From Flavobacteriales bacterium (lineage in GTDB: Bacteria; Bacteroidota; Bacteroidia; Flavobacteriales_D; Crocinitomicaceae): a DNA stretch of 64,000 bases. The stretch is taken from contig JAKSBJ010000396.1 in assembly GCA_022361195.1 (NCBI GenBank), forward strand, positions 1 to 64,000, written 5' to 3'. Positions 28,932 through 37,833 of the stretch are shown here, in pieces (position 1 is the stretch's first letter; every line of letters begins with the position of its first letter). The position numbers and the translations under genes were made by a program. The notes below the pieces were generated by a model, which was not told the origin of the DNA, searched no databases, and saw only the letters and a program-made list of their open reading frames with translations.

Positions 28932-29087
28932 ATGGCTAAGAAGACAGTTGCAAGTTTACAAACCGGTGGTGGAAAAGAACATACGAAGTGTATCAAAATG
29001 ATCAAGAACGAAAAATCTGGATCGTACACTTTCAAAGAAGAAATGGTTCACAATGACCACGTAAAAGATTGGTTCGCGAAGAATTAA
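28932..29087 (+). CDS. DUF4295 small protein linked to L33
   Basis: A 51-aa basic protein starting MAKKTVASLQTGGGKEHTKC and ending in KDWFAKN. It begins eight bases after rpmG. Its size, lysine content and position between rpmG and ftsY match DUF4295, a family I know only from Bacteroidota in this location. It is probably ribosome-associated, but the function is unproven. Confidence 0.88.
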   Translation: MAKKTVASLQTGGGKEHTKCIKMIKNEKSGSYTFKEEMVHNDHVKDWFAKN

Positions 29088-29159
29088 TCTTTTTGAATAT
29101 GAAAATATTTATTGAATAGCTTCTTCCCTATTAGGAAGGAGCTTTTTACATTTATTGAT

Positions 29160-30113
29160 ATGGGGATTTTTAGCATTTTCTCAAAAGAGAAAAAAGAGAG
29201 TCTCGACAAGGGACTTGAAAAAACCAAGCAGAGCTTTTTATCCAAGCTTACACGTACGGTTGTTGGTAAATCATCTGTTGATGCAGATGTTTTGGATGAA
29301 TTGGAAGAAGTATTGATTACCTCTGATGTTGGTGTTGAGACCACTTTAAAAATCATTGAGCGAATTGAGAAAAGAGTAGCTCGTGACAAATATGTGGGAA
29401 CCGAAGAATTGAACAACATCCTTAAAGAAGAGATTGCTGGTTTATTGGAAGAAAACAATACCAATGATCTTAACGAAGTGGTTATTCCTGAAACCAAAGA
29501 CAAACCTTACGTCATAATGGTTGTAGGAGTAAATGGGGTTGGTAAAACAACCACCATTGGTAAACTTTCTCACCAATTAAAAAACAGCGGTAAAAAGGTT
29601 GTTCTTGGTGCAGCAGATACTTTCCGTGCTGCTGCAGTTGATCAATTAATCATTTGGTCAGAGCGAGTGGGTGTTCCAATTGTACAACAAGGAATGGGAG
29701 CAGACCCTGCCTCGGTGGCTTTTGATACTTTACAATCAGCTAAAGCTCAAGGAGCGGATGTAGCAATCATTGATACTGCGGGTCGTTTGCACAACAAGGT
29801 GAACTTGATGAACGAGCTTAGCAAGATTAAAAAAGTAATGAGCAAGGTTGTTCCGGATGCTCCACATGAAATTTTATTGGTGTTGGATGGTTCAACCGGA
29901 CAAAATGCCTTTGAACAGGCCAAACAATTCTCATTGGCAACAGAAATCAATGCTTTGGCTATTACAAAACTAGATGGTACAGCAAAAGGTGGAGTTGTCA
30001 TTGGAATTTCAGATCAAATGAAAATTCCGGTTAAATACATCGGAGTTGGAGAAGGAATAGAAGATTTACAGGTATTTAATAAGAAAGAGTTTGTTGACTC
30101 GCTCTTTAACTAG
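29160..30113 (+). CDS. ftsY: Signal recognition particle receptor FtsY
   Basis: The SRP receptor GTPase that docks ribosomes translating membrane proteins. The frame is open from a TTG at 29112, but the conserved start is the ATG at 29160, giving 317 aa beginning MGIFSIFSKEKKESLDKGL. It has a short N domain without the long acidic A domain of E. coli FtsY. G-domain motifs are GVNGVGKTTTIGKL, AADTFRAAAVDQL, DTAGRLHNK and TKLDGTAKGG. rimO starts three bases after its stop. Confidence 0.96.
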   Translation: MGIFSIFSKEKKESLDKGLEKTKQSFLSKLTRTVVGKSSVDADVLDELEEVLITSDVGVETTLKIIERIEKRVARDKYVGTEELNNILKEEIAGLLEENNTNDLNEVVIPETKDKPYVIMVVGVNGVGKTTTIGKLSHQLKNSGKKVVLGAADTFRAAAVDQLIIWSERVGVPIVQQGMGADPASVAFDTLQSAKAQGADVAIIDTAGRLHNKVNLMNELSKIKKVMSKVVPDAPHEILLVLDGSTGQNAFEQAKQFSLATEINALAITKLDGTAKGGVVIGISDQMKIPVKYIGVGEGIEDLQVFNKKEFVDSLFN

Positions 30114-30115
30114 GA

Positions 30116-31423
30116 ATGAAGACCAAAACACTTAAAAAGAATAAGGTAAACGTTGTTACCCTGGGATGTTCTAAAAACATCTTTGACAGTGAATTGATGA
30201 TGGCTCAACTAAAGGCGAATAAATTCACCGTTGAGCATGAGGCAAAACAGGATGATTCTGAAATTGTCATCATTAATACCTGTGGATTTATCGACAACGC
30301 CAAGCAAGAATCTATCGATACCATTATTCGATATGCGGATGCTAAGGCTGAAGGTTTGGTAGAAAAAGTTTATGTGACGGGATGTTTATCTGAGCGGTAC
30401 AAAGAAGATCTCCAACATGAAATTCCAGAAGTAGATGGTTATTTTGGAACACGTGACTTACCTCGTTTATTAAAGACTTTAAAAGCTGATTATAAAAAAG
30501 AGTTGGTAGGAGAACGTTTATTAACGACTCCCTCTCACTTTGCTTATTTCAAGATTGCTGAAGGTTGTGATCGCCCTTGTGCTTTCTGTGCCATTCCATT
30601 GATGAGAGGAAAGCACGTTTCCACTCCTATGGAGCAGTTGGTGGATAATGCCAAAAGTCTTGCCGATAAAGGTGTTAAAGAGTTGATGTTGATTGCTCAA
30701 GACTTGACATATTATGGTCTTGACATCTACAAAAAACGAAACCTGGCAGAACTACTAGACAAGCTTGCCGATGTTAATGGTATTGATTGGATTCGTTTGC
30801 ATTATGCTTTTCCTTCGGGATTCCCAATGGACGTTTTGGATGTCATGAAAGACCGAGAGAACATATGTAACTATCTGGATATGCCTCTTCAACATGGTTC
30901 TACAAAAATTTTGAAGTCCATGAAACGAGGAATTACGCGTGAAAAAACGGAAGAATTGGTTCATAAGATCCGCGAAAAAGTTCCGGGAATAGCGCTTAGA
31001 ACAACTTTAATTTCTGGTTTTCCAGGTGAAACAGAAGAAGATTTTCAGGAAATGTATGACTGGGTTGAGCGTTCGCGTTTTGAGCGTTTGGGGATCTTTA
31101 CCTACTCTCATGAAGAGAATACTTCTGCTTACATTTTAGAAAATGATGTTCCTGATGAAATCAAGCAAGAGCGTGCCGATACCATTATGGATTTACAATC
31201 GGGGATTTCTTATGAATTGAATCAAGCTAAAGTTGGACAGACGTTTAAAGTCTTATTTGATAAAGTAGAAGCTGATTACTTAATTGGTCGCTCTGAGTTT
31301 GATTCACCCGAAGTGGATAATGAAATTGTCGTTAAGGGAGGACCAAAAGAACTCATTGGTCAATTTGGACAAGTAAAAATCACCAAAGCCGACCATTACG
31401 ACCTTTACGGAGATCTAGTTTAG
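30116..31423 (+). CDS. rimO: Ribosomal protein S12 methylthiotransferase RimO
   Basis: A 435-aa radical SAM methylthiotransferase that modifies Asp of ribosomal protein S12. The N-terminal UPF0004 domain supplies three cluster cysteines (TLGCSKNIFDSE, NTCGFID, TGCLSERY). The radical SAM motif is CDRPCAFC (about residue 150). A C-terminal TRAM domain (about 370-435) is present. The MxxLGCSKNxxDSE type of opening separates RimO from MiaB. It is the last gene of the ribosomal string and nearly touches a convergent gene. Confidence 0.95.
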   Translation: MKTKTLKKNKVNVVTLGCSKNIFDSELMMAQLKANKFTVEHEAKQDDSEIVIINTCGFIDNAKQESIDTIIRYADAKAEGLVEKVYVTGCLSERYKEDLQHEIPEVDGYFGTRDLPRLLKTLKADYKKELVGERLLTTPSHFAYFKIAEGCDRPCAFCAIPLMRGKHVSTPMEQLVDNAKSLADKGVKELMLIAQDLTYYGLDIYKKRNLAELLDKLADVNGIDWIRLHYAFPSGFPMDVLDVMKDRENICNYLDMPLQHGSTKILKSMKRGITREKTEELVHKIREKVPGIALRTTLISGFPGETEEDFQEMYDWVERSRFERLGIFTYSHEENTSAYILENDVPDEIKQERADTIMDLQSGISYELNQAKVGQTFKVLFDKVEADYLIGRSEFDSPEVDNEIVVKGGPKELIGQFGQVKITKADHYDLYGDLV

Positions 31424-31424
31424 A

Positions 31425-32114
31425 TTACTGGACAGACTTAACAATCATGGTTATTAAAAAGGCTAAGATTAGCCCTAAATTTGCCATGGTATAGAGATAC
31501 CAGGCCAAAATTCCATCACCTACATCAAAATCATAAATATGCAGTAAAACAGCTGCTAAAATGGATATTATAGAAAGTCCAAGTGCTATAAGAAAAGTCC
31601 ATGGTCCTAAAATAAAATTAAAGACCAAGGCTATAATAAAATAGCACAGTACGGCCAATACACAAATGACGGTATAAAAGATTCGAGACATTTCGTCTTG
31701 AAAGTCAACAGCCGAAGGATGCTCTGTCACTTCCTCATCTGAAACTATCTCAACCGGACTCACTTCTTCTAGATCACTGTCTTCATGCTCATTATCTTCT
31801 TCAAAAGTTCTAAAAACATCACTCCCCTCCTCTTCTAATTGTACTTCTTCAAGATCAGGCTCATATTCAGGAAAGCTAACTTCTTCTGCATTAGCTTCCT
31901 CCGCGAAAGTGGTTTCTTCAAGCTCCTCGCTTTCTTCACTAGGCACATAGTTTACCGTTTGATCATCTTCTTTTGATGTCTCAGAATCTTCAAACTTCTG
32001 AGATAATTTTCCTTTTAAGAACTTTTGTTTATTGAAATTCTGAAAACGAGAAACTTTACAGGAAGTAAATATCAATCCCAAAAAGGCCAAAAGAATGATC
32101 CTATTTTTCATCAT
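31425..32114 (-). CDS. Acidic lipoprotein/membrane protein of unknown function
   Basis: A 229-aa protein. A lipobox-like signal (ILLAFLGLIFTSC) is followed by about 110 residues rich in Glu, Asp, Ser and Val, then three hydrophobic helices (about 140-170, 170-195, 205-228). A lipobox plus C-terminal inner-membrane helices is odd topology. The acidic stretch is probably disordered. I recognise no family. Two successive ATGs (32114, 32111) are possible starts. Confidence 0.65.
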   Translation of the reverse strand: MMKNRIILLAFLGLIFTSCKVSRFQNFNKQKFLKGKLSQKFEDSETSKEDDQTVNYVPSEESEELEETTFAEEANAEEVSFPEYEPDLEEVQLEEEGSDVFRTFEEDNEHEDSDLEEVSPVEIVSDEEVTEHPSAVDFQDEMSRIFYTVICVLAVLCYFIIALVFNFILGPWTFLIALGLSIISILAAVLLHIYDFDVGDGILAWYLYTMANLGLILAFLITMIVKSVQ

Positions 32115-32183
32115 AACAATGAAGATAAAAGTATTCTTTAAAACTTTGGTAAATGATTAAATCATTCTTAATCAAGAGTGTAA

Positions 32184-33011
32184 TTAAGAAGACTCATACA
32201 ACTTCTGCAACTCTGCCCATTCAGTCCAGGAACCATCATAAACATACTTGCTTTCATATCCCGCAATTCGGCTAGCCAATAATACTATACAAGCAGTTAA
32301 ACCTGAGCCACAGCTAAATACCATTTCTTTTTCATTGCCCCTTTTAAGATCAAAAATTTCCCGGAGTTCTAATTCAGATTTATACTTACCATTCTCCAAA
32401 AGTTGAGCATAAGGAATACTAATGGAATTTCTAATATGCCCACTTTTCAGATGTTTTCGAGGTTCATTGGCAGTTCCATTAAAACGTCCCTCCGAACGAG
32501 CATCAACCACTTGAAATAATTCCGAATTTAAGTTGCTCAAGATATCCTCATAACTTTTGACAAACTCCTTTTGAAATTGAGCTTTAAAGTCCCCTCTTAC
32601 ATGCTCTTTAACCTTTCTATCTTCAGTTAAATAGCCATGATTAATCCATTCAGAAAGTCCTCCGTTTAAAACAGAGATATTTTCGTGGCCCATAGCTTTG
32701 AACCCCCACCAAACTCTTGGGCTGGAATAAATTCCCATATTGTCAAACACCACAATTTTTGAGGCTTGATTGATTCCCAGCTTCCTGCATTCAGCTTCAA
32801 ATTGTTGTTCGGAAGGAATTGTATTTGGGAATGGGCTATTTTGGTCCGAAAACTTATTTTTCAAATCAAAATACCGAGCAGTTGGAATGCTTAGATTTTT
32901 GTGGCTTGAATTTTTACCTTCTGCAGTAGATTTTAAACTTGCGTCCAACAAAACCAGATTCTCATCATCGAGGTTCTGATGCAACCACTTTACTGAGACT
33001 AAATCCGTCAT
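32184..33011 (-). CDS. Sulfurtransferase, two-domain rhodanese (SseA-type)
   Basis: A 275-aa protein with tandem rhodanese domains (about 1-130 and 150-275). The active-site loop CGSGLTA in the second domain follows the CG[ST]G[VL]TA pattern of 3-mercaptopyruvate sulfurtransferases rather than the CRxGxR[ST] of thiosulfate enzymes, so mercaptopyruvate is the likelier donor. SVKWLHQNL and VVDARSEGRF are usual landmarks. It overlaps the upstream gene by one base (TAATG). Confidence 0.9.
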   Translation of the reverse strand: MTDLVSVKWLHQNLDDENLVLLDASLKSTAEGKNSSHKNLSIPTARYFDLKNKFSDQNSPFPNTIPSEQQFEAECRKLGINQASKIVVFDNMGIYSSPRVWWGFKAMGHENISVLNGGLSEWINHGYLTEDRKVKEHVRGDFKAQFQKEFVKSYEDILSNLNSELFQVVDARSEGRFNGTANEPRKHLKSGHIRNSISIPYAQLLENGKYKSELELREIFDLKRGNEKEMVFSCGSGLTACIVLLASRIAGYESKYVYDGSWTEWAELQKLYESS

Positions 33012-33757
33012 TAGGATTCTTTATCCCCTTCCTCTTCTTCCGTTACATCCTCATAGTCCGTCCATTCAGGATCATTTTGTTGTTTTTCACGGAACTGTTC
33101 AAAAGGATTAGCCCCTCCCTGAAAATGGAAGTTACCACTCACATTAGGACCTCCTCCTCCCTTGGACAAAATAGACTCTCCATTGAGCAAAGCTCCTATC
33201 ACATTAGCAGCTCGCATAATAATGGTAATTAAGAAGAAAAAAGCAATGATTTTAAAGATCCAACCAATAATTGCAGCCTCATAAATACTCACCACTGACT
33301 CTGTAAACCAATTGATCACAAAATTGTCTACCATCCAAGGCAATAACAAACAAGCCACAAAATAAACAACTGACCCAAGTAATAAGAAACGTTCTACTTT
33401 GATATCTAGTGGAGGAGAATAAAAACGGCCAAACATGGCATTTTTAGCCAATTGACTCACCATTGTTCTATTTTGAAGCTTTCCAAGTAAATATAAAGCC
33501 AAAACAATGGCTCCAATTACAATGTGGGAAACACTCCCCTTTTCACCCGATTCGGTTTGATAGGCCAAAATATAATTAGCTGTTACAGAAACCAAGAGGA
33601 AGTATTTCACAATTCGCAACACATACACTTCAGCCTGTTTTCCTTGCTGTCTGGCCGGAGGACTTAGTATTTTCAATCCCATCATCATCAATCCCCAGAT
33701 AAAACCGAAAATGGAGAAGATAACTCCCAAAACAAATATAAATTCTAATACTTCCAT
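33011..33757 (-). CDS. Multi-pass membrane protein of unknown function
   Basis: A 248-aa protein with about five hydrophobic helices (about 5-30, 48-65, 78-95, 120-145, 160-185) and a cytosolic acidic tail ending DYEDVTEEEEGDKES. No named family is recognised. It is translationally coupled to the sulfurtransferase and has a -7 box 13 bases upstream. Confidence 0.7.
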   Translation of the reverse strand: MEVLEFIFVLGVIFSIFGFIWGLMMMGLKILSPPARQQGKQAEVYVLRIVKYFLLVSVTANYILAYQTESGEKGSVSHIVIGAIVLALYLLGKLQNRTMVSQLAKNAMFGRFYSPPLDIKVERFLLLGSVVYFVACLLLPWMVDNFVINWFTESVVSIYEAAIIGWIFKIIAFFFLITIIMRAANVIGALLNGESILSKGGGGPNVSGNFHFQGGANPFEQFREKQQNDPEWTDYEDVTEEEEGDKES

Positions 33758-33770
33758 ACTGTGATTACCA

Positions 33771-33778
33771 CAAAATTA
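33771..33778 (-). promoter_or_regulatory. -7 promoter box of the membrane protein/sulfurtransferase operon
   Basis: The minus strand reads TAATTTTG, a perfect TAnnTTTG box, 13 bases before the ATG at 33757. Confidence 0.4.
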
Positions 33779-33832
33779 GTGCAAATCCGACCAAAATACT
33801 TTTTTTATGACAAAAAGGCGACATTCTGTCAT

Positions 33833-34339
33833 TTACACTTTTGTTTTCACCTTTGACCATTCCTTAATCTGCCAGTTTGTATAGGCTGTTGCAACATGAT
33901 TGCCTTCAATATCATGTAAAACAATCTCACAACGTACATACACTTTCTCCTCTGTTTTAAGTGGATTTCGTATGTGTTCATCGGTCCAGGAATCATTGGC
34001 CTCAAAAGTTGCTACAACATCCTTTTTAGCCTGATAATGAAACTTTACATCAATGGATTCCATAATGAGACGATAATCTTGATTTCCTAATTTAGTGATG
34101 AGCAAAAAACCCGATGCAAATTCGGCAGCTGTTGCCAATCCACAAGCATGAATCCCTTTAATATGATTCAGATTCTTTCGTTTATAAGGAATGATTGTCT
34201 TAACTTCATCATCTCCAATCTCTAGTAACTTAATTCCATGTGGACGATTAAACGGAATCATTCTACTCAGTCCAAAATTGAGTTTTTTCAATCCAAAAGA
34301 AGAGGCTTTAGCCTGCTGAATATAGTTGTCAAAATTCAT
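33833..34339 (-). CDS. DUF4442 hotdog-fold protein (thioesterase-like)
   Basis: A hotdog-fold protein related to acyl-CoA thioesterases. Visible landmarks are IPFNRPHGIKLLEIGDDEV, KNLNHIKGIHACGLATAAEFASGFLLI (the central hotdog helix with HxxAxxxAAEFA) and VKFHYQAKKDVVATFEA. The frame extends to a GTG at 34381, but the ATG at 34339 (MNFDNYIQQAKAS) is the more likely start, giving 168 aa. Substrate is unknown. Confidence 0.82.
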   Translation of the reverse strand: MNFDNYIQQAKASSFGLKKLNFGLSRMIPFNRPHGIKLLEIGDDEVKTIIPYKRKNLNHIKGIHACGLATAAEFASGFLLITKLGNQDYRLIMESIDVKFHYQAKKDVVATFEANDSWTDEHIRNPLKTEEKVYVRCEIVLHDIEGNHVATAYTNWQIKEWSKVKTKV

Positions 34340-34442
34340 TAAAATCCTATTTATTACTTCATTTCCATCGCTTCTTTTCACCAGCTGGCCATCTATTTGG
34401 CCCTACTAACAAATTTCGACAAACTTCTTCATAAAACAATAT

Positions 34443-34450
34443 TATCTTTG
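34443..34450 (+). promoter_or_regulatory. -7 promoter box of the S46 peptidase gene
   Basis: TATCTTTG is a perfect TAnnTTTG box, 25 bases before the ATG. Confidence 0.4.
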
Positions 34451-34475
34451 CCCAGATCGAAATAAACACTATCAA

Positions 34476-36614
34476 ATGAGAAAACTAGCCGCTATTTTTA
34501 CCCTCTTCCTGGGTATTCATACCTCTGTATCAGCCGTTGAAGGAATGTGGATCCCTTCTTTAATTGACATGTTCCACTCGGATATGGTTACCTACGGTTT
34601 AAAACTGAATGCCGACGAAATTTATTCAACCAATCAGGCCAGTCTAAAAGATGCAATCGTACAATTTAATGGAGGTTGTACAGCTGAGATAGTTTCAGAT
34701 CAAGGCTTAATTCTAACCAACCACCACTGTGGTTTTGATGCCATTCAAAAGCATTCATCATTAGAACATGATTATTTAAGAGATGGTTTTTGGGCTAAGA
34801 ACTTTAATGAAGAACTGGCTTGTCCTTGGTTAAGAGTCACTTTTGTAAGAGAAATTAGAGATGTAACCGAAGATGTTTTAGCCGGTGTTACAGAAAGCAT
34901 GTCTTCTGAGAAAATAAACATGCTCATCAAAGAAAACATTGCCAAGTTAGAGGAGGATGCCACAAGTAACAATAGTCACATTAAAGCCAAAATAAAACCC
35001 TTTAATTTGGGGAACGAATATTATATGTTGATTACCGAAGATTATAATGATATCAGATTGGTGGGAACACCTCCTTCGGCCATTGGAAAATACGGAGGAG
35101 ATACCGACAACTGGGTTTGGCCTAGACATACGGGAGATTTTTCAGTATTTCGTATTTATGCCAATCAAAACAACGAATCGGCTAAATATTCAGAAGACAA
35201 TCAACCTTACAAACCAGCTCATTCTTTACCAATTAGCTGCAAGCCTAAGAAGAGTGGAGACTTTACCATGATTTACGGATTTCCTGGTCATACAGATCAA
35301 CATTATGCATCTGGGAAATTGAAATTTTACATGGAGACTGAACGTCCGGCACGTATCAAAATGCGTCAAAAAACTTTGGACATCATTAAACCTGCCATGA
35401 ATGCCAATCAGTTGACCAAAATTCAATACGCTTCTAAACAAGCTCGAATTGCAAATGCATGGAAAAAGTGGATTGGTCAAATTGGAGGGTTAAAACAACT
35501 CAATGCTTTGTCTAAAAAACAAAACTTTGAAGAAGAATACATGGCCAAAGCAGCCGAAAAAACCGATTGGAAAAAGAATTACTATGGTGTAGTTGCAGAT
35601 TTAAACAAACTGCAAGCGCAAAACGAAAAATACGAACTAGCGCGGGCAATGTTCATTGAGTACTTTTATGTCGGAGCTGAAATTATTCGATTCTCAAATG
35701 ACTTTGAAGAGCTAGCTTTTTCTTCAGACAAACTAGAAAGTGAAGGAAAACTGGATGAAGCCGTCAACAAATTATTAAGACGATCTAAAAACTTTTACAA
35801 GAACTACAATGCAGATTTAGACATGCAGATTTTAACTGCTACTACCCCAGTTTATTTAGAATATACAAGTGCTGACCTTATTCCTGATGGTCTAAACCAA
35901 AATTGGGAAAATATTGTCAATGATATTCAAGAGAATTCAGTATTTAGAGATTCATCAACACTTCAACCACTTTTGGAAAATTGGGGTAAAAAGTCAATTA
36001 AAAAACTTCAAAAAGATCCAGCACTACTTTACTCTATGAAGTTGATGAATGCCTACCGCATGAAAGTGGCACCTAAATATGCTGCTTTTGTCAATGAAGA
36101 GGAGAAATTAATGAAACGTTATGTTGGAGGGATGTTAGAAATGTTCCCTGATAAGAAGATTTGGGCAGACGCCAATTCAACTCTCCGTATTGCCTATGGA
36201 AAGTTAGAAGGTTCTGCTCCGCATGATGGAATGCAATATCTGCACTACACCACTATTGATGGAATTATGCAAAAATACGATCCGGAAAATCCAGATTTTG
36301 TTTTGACCGATCGTTTTATTGAACTTTATAAAAAAGGTGACTTTGGAGATTATTTGCAGGACGATGAATTATGGGTTTGTTTTACTGCCTCTAATCATAC
36401 TACTGGTGGTAACTCCGGGAGTCCATGTATTGATGCCGAGGGGAATTTGATTGGAATCAATTTTGACCGAAGCTGGGAAAGTACCATGAGTGATTTCATG
36501 TTTGATGAATCGCGTTGTCGTAACATCATCGTGGATATTCGCTATGTTTTATGGGTAATTGATAAATATGGAGAAGCCAGTCACCTGGTAGACGAGATGA
36601 ATATCGTCAAATAG
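34476..36614 (+). CDS. S46 family dipeptidyl-peptidase, DPP11-like specificity
   Basis: A 712-aa periplasmic serine exopeptidase (signal peptide AAIFTLFLGIHTSVSA) that removes dipeptides from peptide N-termini. The chymotrypsin-like triad is visible: LTNHHCGFDAIQ (His), GGDTDNWVWPRHTGDF (Asp) and TTGGNSGSPCIDAEGNLIG (Ser). The following INFDRSWE has Arg (about residue 665) where DPP7 has Gly; in known DPP11 enzymes this Arg selects acidic P1 residues, so Asp/Glu specificity is expected. This suggests peptide scavenging. The next gene, a PKD lipoprotein, starts 18 bases downstream. Confidence 0.93.
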   Translation: MRKLAAIFTLFLGIHTSVSAVEGMWIPSLIDMFHSDMVTYGLKLNADEIYSTNQASLKDAIVQFNGGCTAEIVSDQGLILTNHHCGFDAIQKHSSLEHDYLRDGFWAKNFNEELACPWLRVTFVREIRDVTEDVLAGVTESMSSEKINMLIKENIAKLEEDATSNNSHIKAKIKPFNLGNEYYMLITEDYNDIRLVGTPPSAIGKYGGDTDNWVWPRHTGDFSVFRIYANQNNESAKYSEDNQPYKPAHSLPISCKPKKSGDFTMIYGFPGHTDQHYASGKLKFYMETERPARIKMRQKTLDIIKPAMNANQLTKIQYASKQARIANAWKKWIGQIGGLKQLNALSKKQNFEEEYMAKAAEKTDWKKNYYGVVADLNKLQAQNEKYELARAMFIEYFYVGAEIIRFSNDFEELAFSSDKLESEGKLDEAVNKLLRRSKNFYKNYNADLDMQILTATTPVYLEYTSADLIPDGLNQNWENIVNDIQENSVFRDSSTLQPLLENWGKKSIKKLQKDPALLYSMKLMNAYRMKVAPKYAAFVNEEEKLMKRYVGGMLEMFPDKKIWADANSTLRIAYGKLEGSAPHDGMQYLHYTTIDGIMQKYDPENPDFVLTDRFIELYKKGDFGDYLQDDELWVCFTASNHTTGGNSGSPCIDAEGNLIGINFDRSWESTMSDFMFDESRCRNIIVDIRYVLWVIDKYGEASHLVDEMNIVK

Positions 36615-36632
36615 TACTAAACGAAATAGGAT

Positions 36633-36953
36633 ATGAAGCAACAACTTAGTTATTTTTTGATTTTTAGTTTTCTGTTGTTGCTTTCATCTTGTAAAGACGA
36701 TCCAGCACCACTTGCCAATGCTGATTTTTATGCAGATGGTGATGGCTGCACGGCCTCCTGTAAAGTTCATTTTTACGACCAATCCAAAAATGCAGTAAAA
36801 TGGCAATGGAGTTTTGGGAATGGATTCAGTTCCACCAAACCAAACGACTCCACTGCCTATGCTAACGGGGGTGTATACAATGTAAAGCTCATTGTATGGA
36901 ACAAAGACGATGTCGCAGACTCTATTCTTAAAACGATCACAATTAACGAATAG
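36633..36953 (+). CDS. Small PKD-domain lipoprotein
   Basis: A 106-aa lipoprotein (FLLLLSSC lipobox) that is essentially one PKD domain: VHFYDQSKNAVKWQWSFGNG, then GGVYNVKLIVWNK. The two extra cysteines (DGCTASCKV) may form a disulfide. It lies 18 bases after the peptidase stop and is probably in the same mRNA. Function is unknown. Confidence 0.82.
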   Translation: MKQQLSYFLIFSFLLLLSSCKDDPAPLANADFYADGDGCTASCKVHFYDQSKNAVKWQWSFGNGFSSTKPNDSTAYANGGVYNVKLIVWNKDDVADSILKTITINE

Positions 36954-37027
36954 CTTTTAAAGCTTAGTTTTTGCAAACTACGTAAGTAAATTATTTTCAA
37001 ACGTCTTATCTAAAAAATCAATTTAGT

Positions 37028-37576
37028 ATGAAACATCAAGAATATCTGGATTTAGTTGAAGAGCTTTTAGCTGAAAACAAAACCACAGGGGATGACCACT
37101 CAGAATCCATGATTCATTACACAAAAATGAACTTCCAACGTATGAAACGTTGGCAAACTAAGGGGCAATTGGATGAAAAAACCATTGAAAAAATTAAAGG
37201 GATTAAAGCTCCTCAAAAATGGGTGGTTTTAACTGAAGGATGGTGTGGAGATGCTGCGCACTCAGTTCCTTTTATTGCAAAGATGGCAGAAGCTAATCCA
37301 AATATTTCGTTAGAAGTAAAGTTGCGGGATGAAAACCTGGATTTGATGGACCAATATTTAACAAACGGTGGTCGATCAATTCCAAAACTCATTGCTTTTG
37401 ACGAAACTGGAAATGAGCTGTTCAATTGGGGGCCTCGTCCTGCTCAAATGCAAGAATTTGTATTGGAATCAAAAGAGAACGAAGTTCCTTATTCTGAATA
37501 CAATGTTGGTCTGCAAAAAATCTACAATGCGGATAAAGGACAATCTATTCAAAAAGAGATAATAGAAAAGTTTTAA
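37028..37576 (+). CDS. Thioredoxin-fold protein with a single active-site Cys
   Basis: A 182-aa cytoplasmic protein. WVVLTEGWCGDAAHSVPFIAKMAE occupies the thioredoxin active-site position but reads WCGDA, so only the N-terminal Cys of CxxC is kept. ISLEVKLRDENLDLMDQYLTNGGRSIPKLIAFD supplies the strand and cis-proline region. A one-Cys site suggests a monothiol or glutathione-type reaction, or a chaperone, rather than classic disulfide exchange. Its stop overlaps the convergent gene stop. Confidence 0.85.
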   Translation: MKHQEYLDLVEELLAENKTTGDDHSESMIHYTKMNFQRMKRWQTKGQLDEKTIEKIKGIKAPQKWVVLTEGWCGDAAHSVPFIAKMAEANPNISLEVKLRDENLDLMDQYLTNGGRSIPKLIAFDETGNELFNWGPRPAQMQEFVLESKENEVPYSEYNVGLQKIYNADKGQSIQKEIIEKF

Positions 37577-37833
37577 TCCTCGATCGGTAATTCGGTTTCT
37601 TCTTCTTTCTCCTTTTTCTCGTCCTCAGCGGCGACTTGAGCAAGCAGAAGAGCCATCAATGCTACAAACAGGAGAATGAAAAACAATTTCCTATCCCGAT
37701 AAATAGGTTTCTTTGGTCGTTTGACTACGCGATCATACTCGTGTGTCAAACGACTAAAGTCTTTATAGGAAGCTATCGTTTCTTTTGATGGCAACCTGAC
37801 ATTCTCCGTTCTATTTATCTTATACTTTCTCAT
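37573..37833 (-). CDS. Small single-pass membrane protein coupled to the sigma factor frame
   Basis: An 86-aa protein with a basic cytoplasmic N-terminus, one transmembrane helix (about 53-70, LFFILLFVALMALLLAQVA) and an acidic Glu/Lys tail. The frame opens upstream at a GTG (37845), but the ATG at 37833 overlaps the sigma stop as ATGA and is preferred. Its position directly after a sigma factor would suit an anti-sigma factor, yet it lacks a zinc-binding anti-sigma motif. The role is unknown. Confidence 0.68.
   Translation of the reverse strand: MRKYKINRTENVRLPSKETIASYKDFSRLTHEYDRVVKRPKKPIYRDRKLFFILLFVALMALLLAQVAAEDEKKEKEEETELPIED

Noticed and set aside
29084-29503. 139-codon open frame on the minus strand over ftsY
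   Set aside because: It covers the conserved N domain of ftsY in reverse and is mostly Ser/Thr/Leu, typical of a shadow frame.
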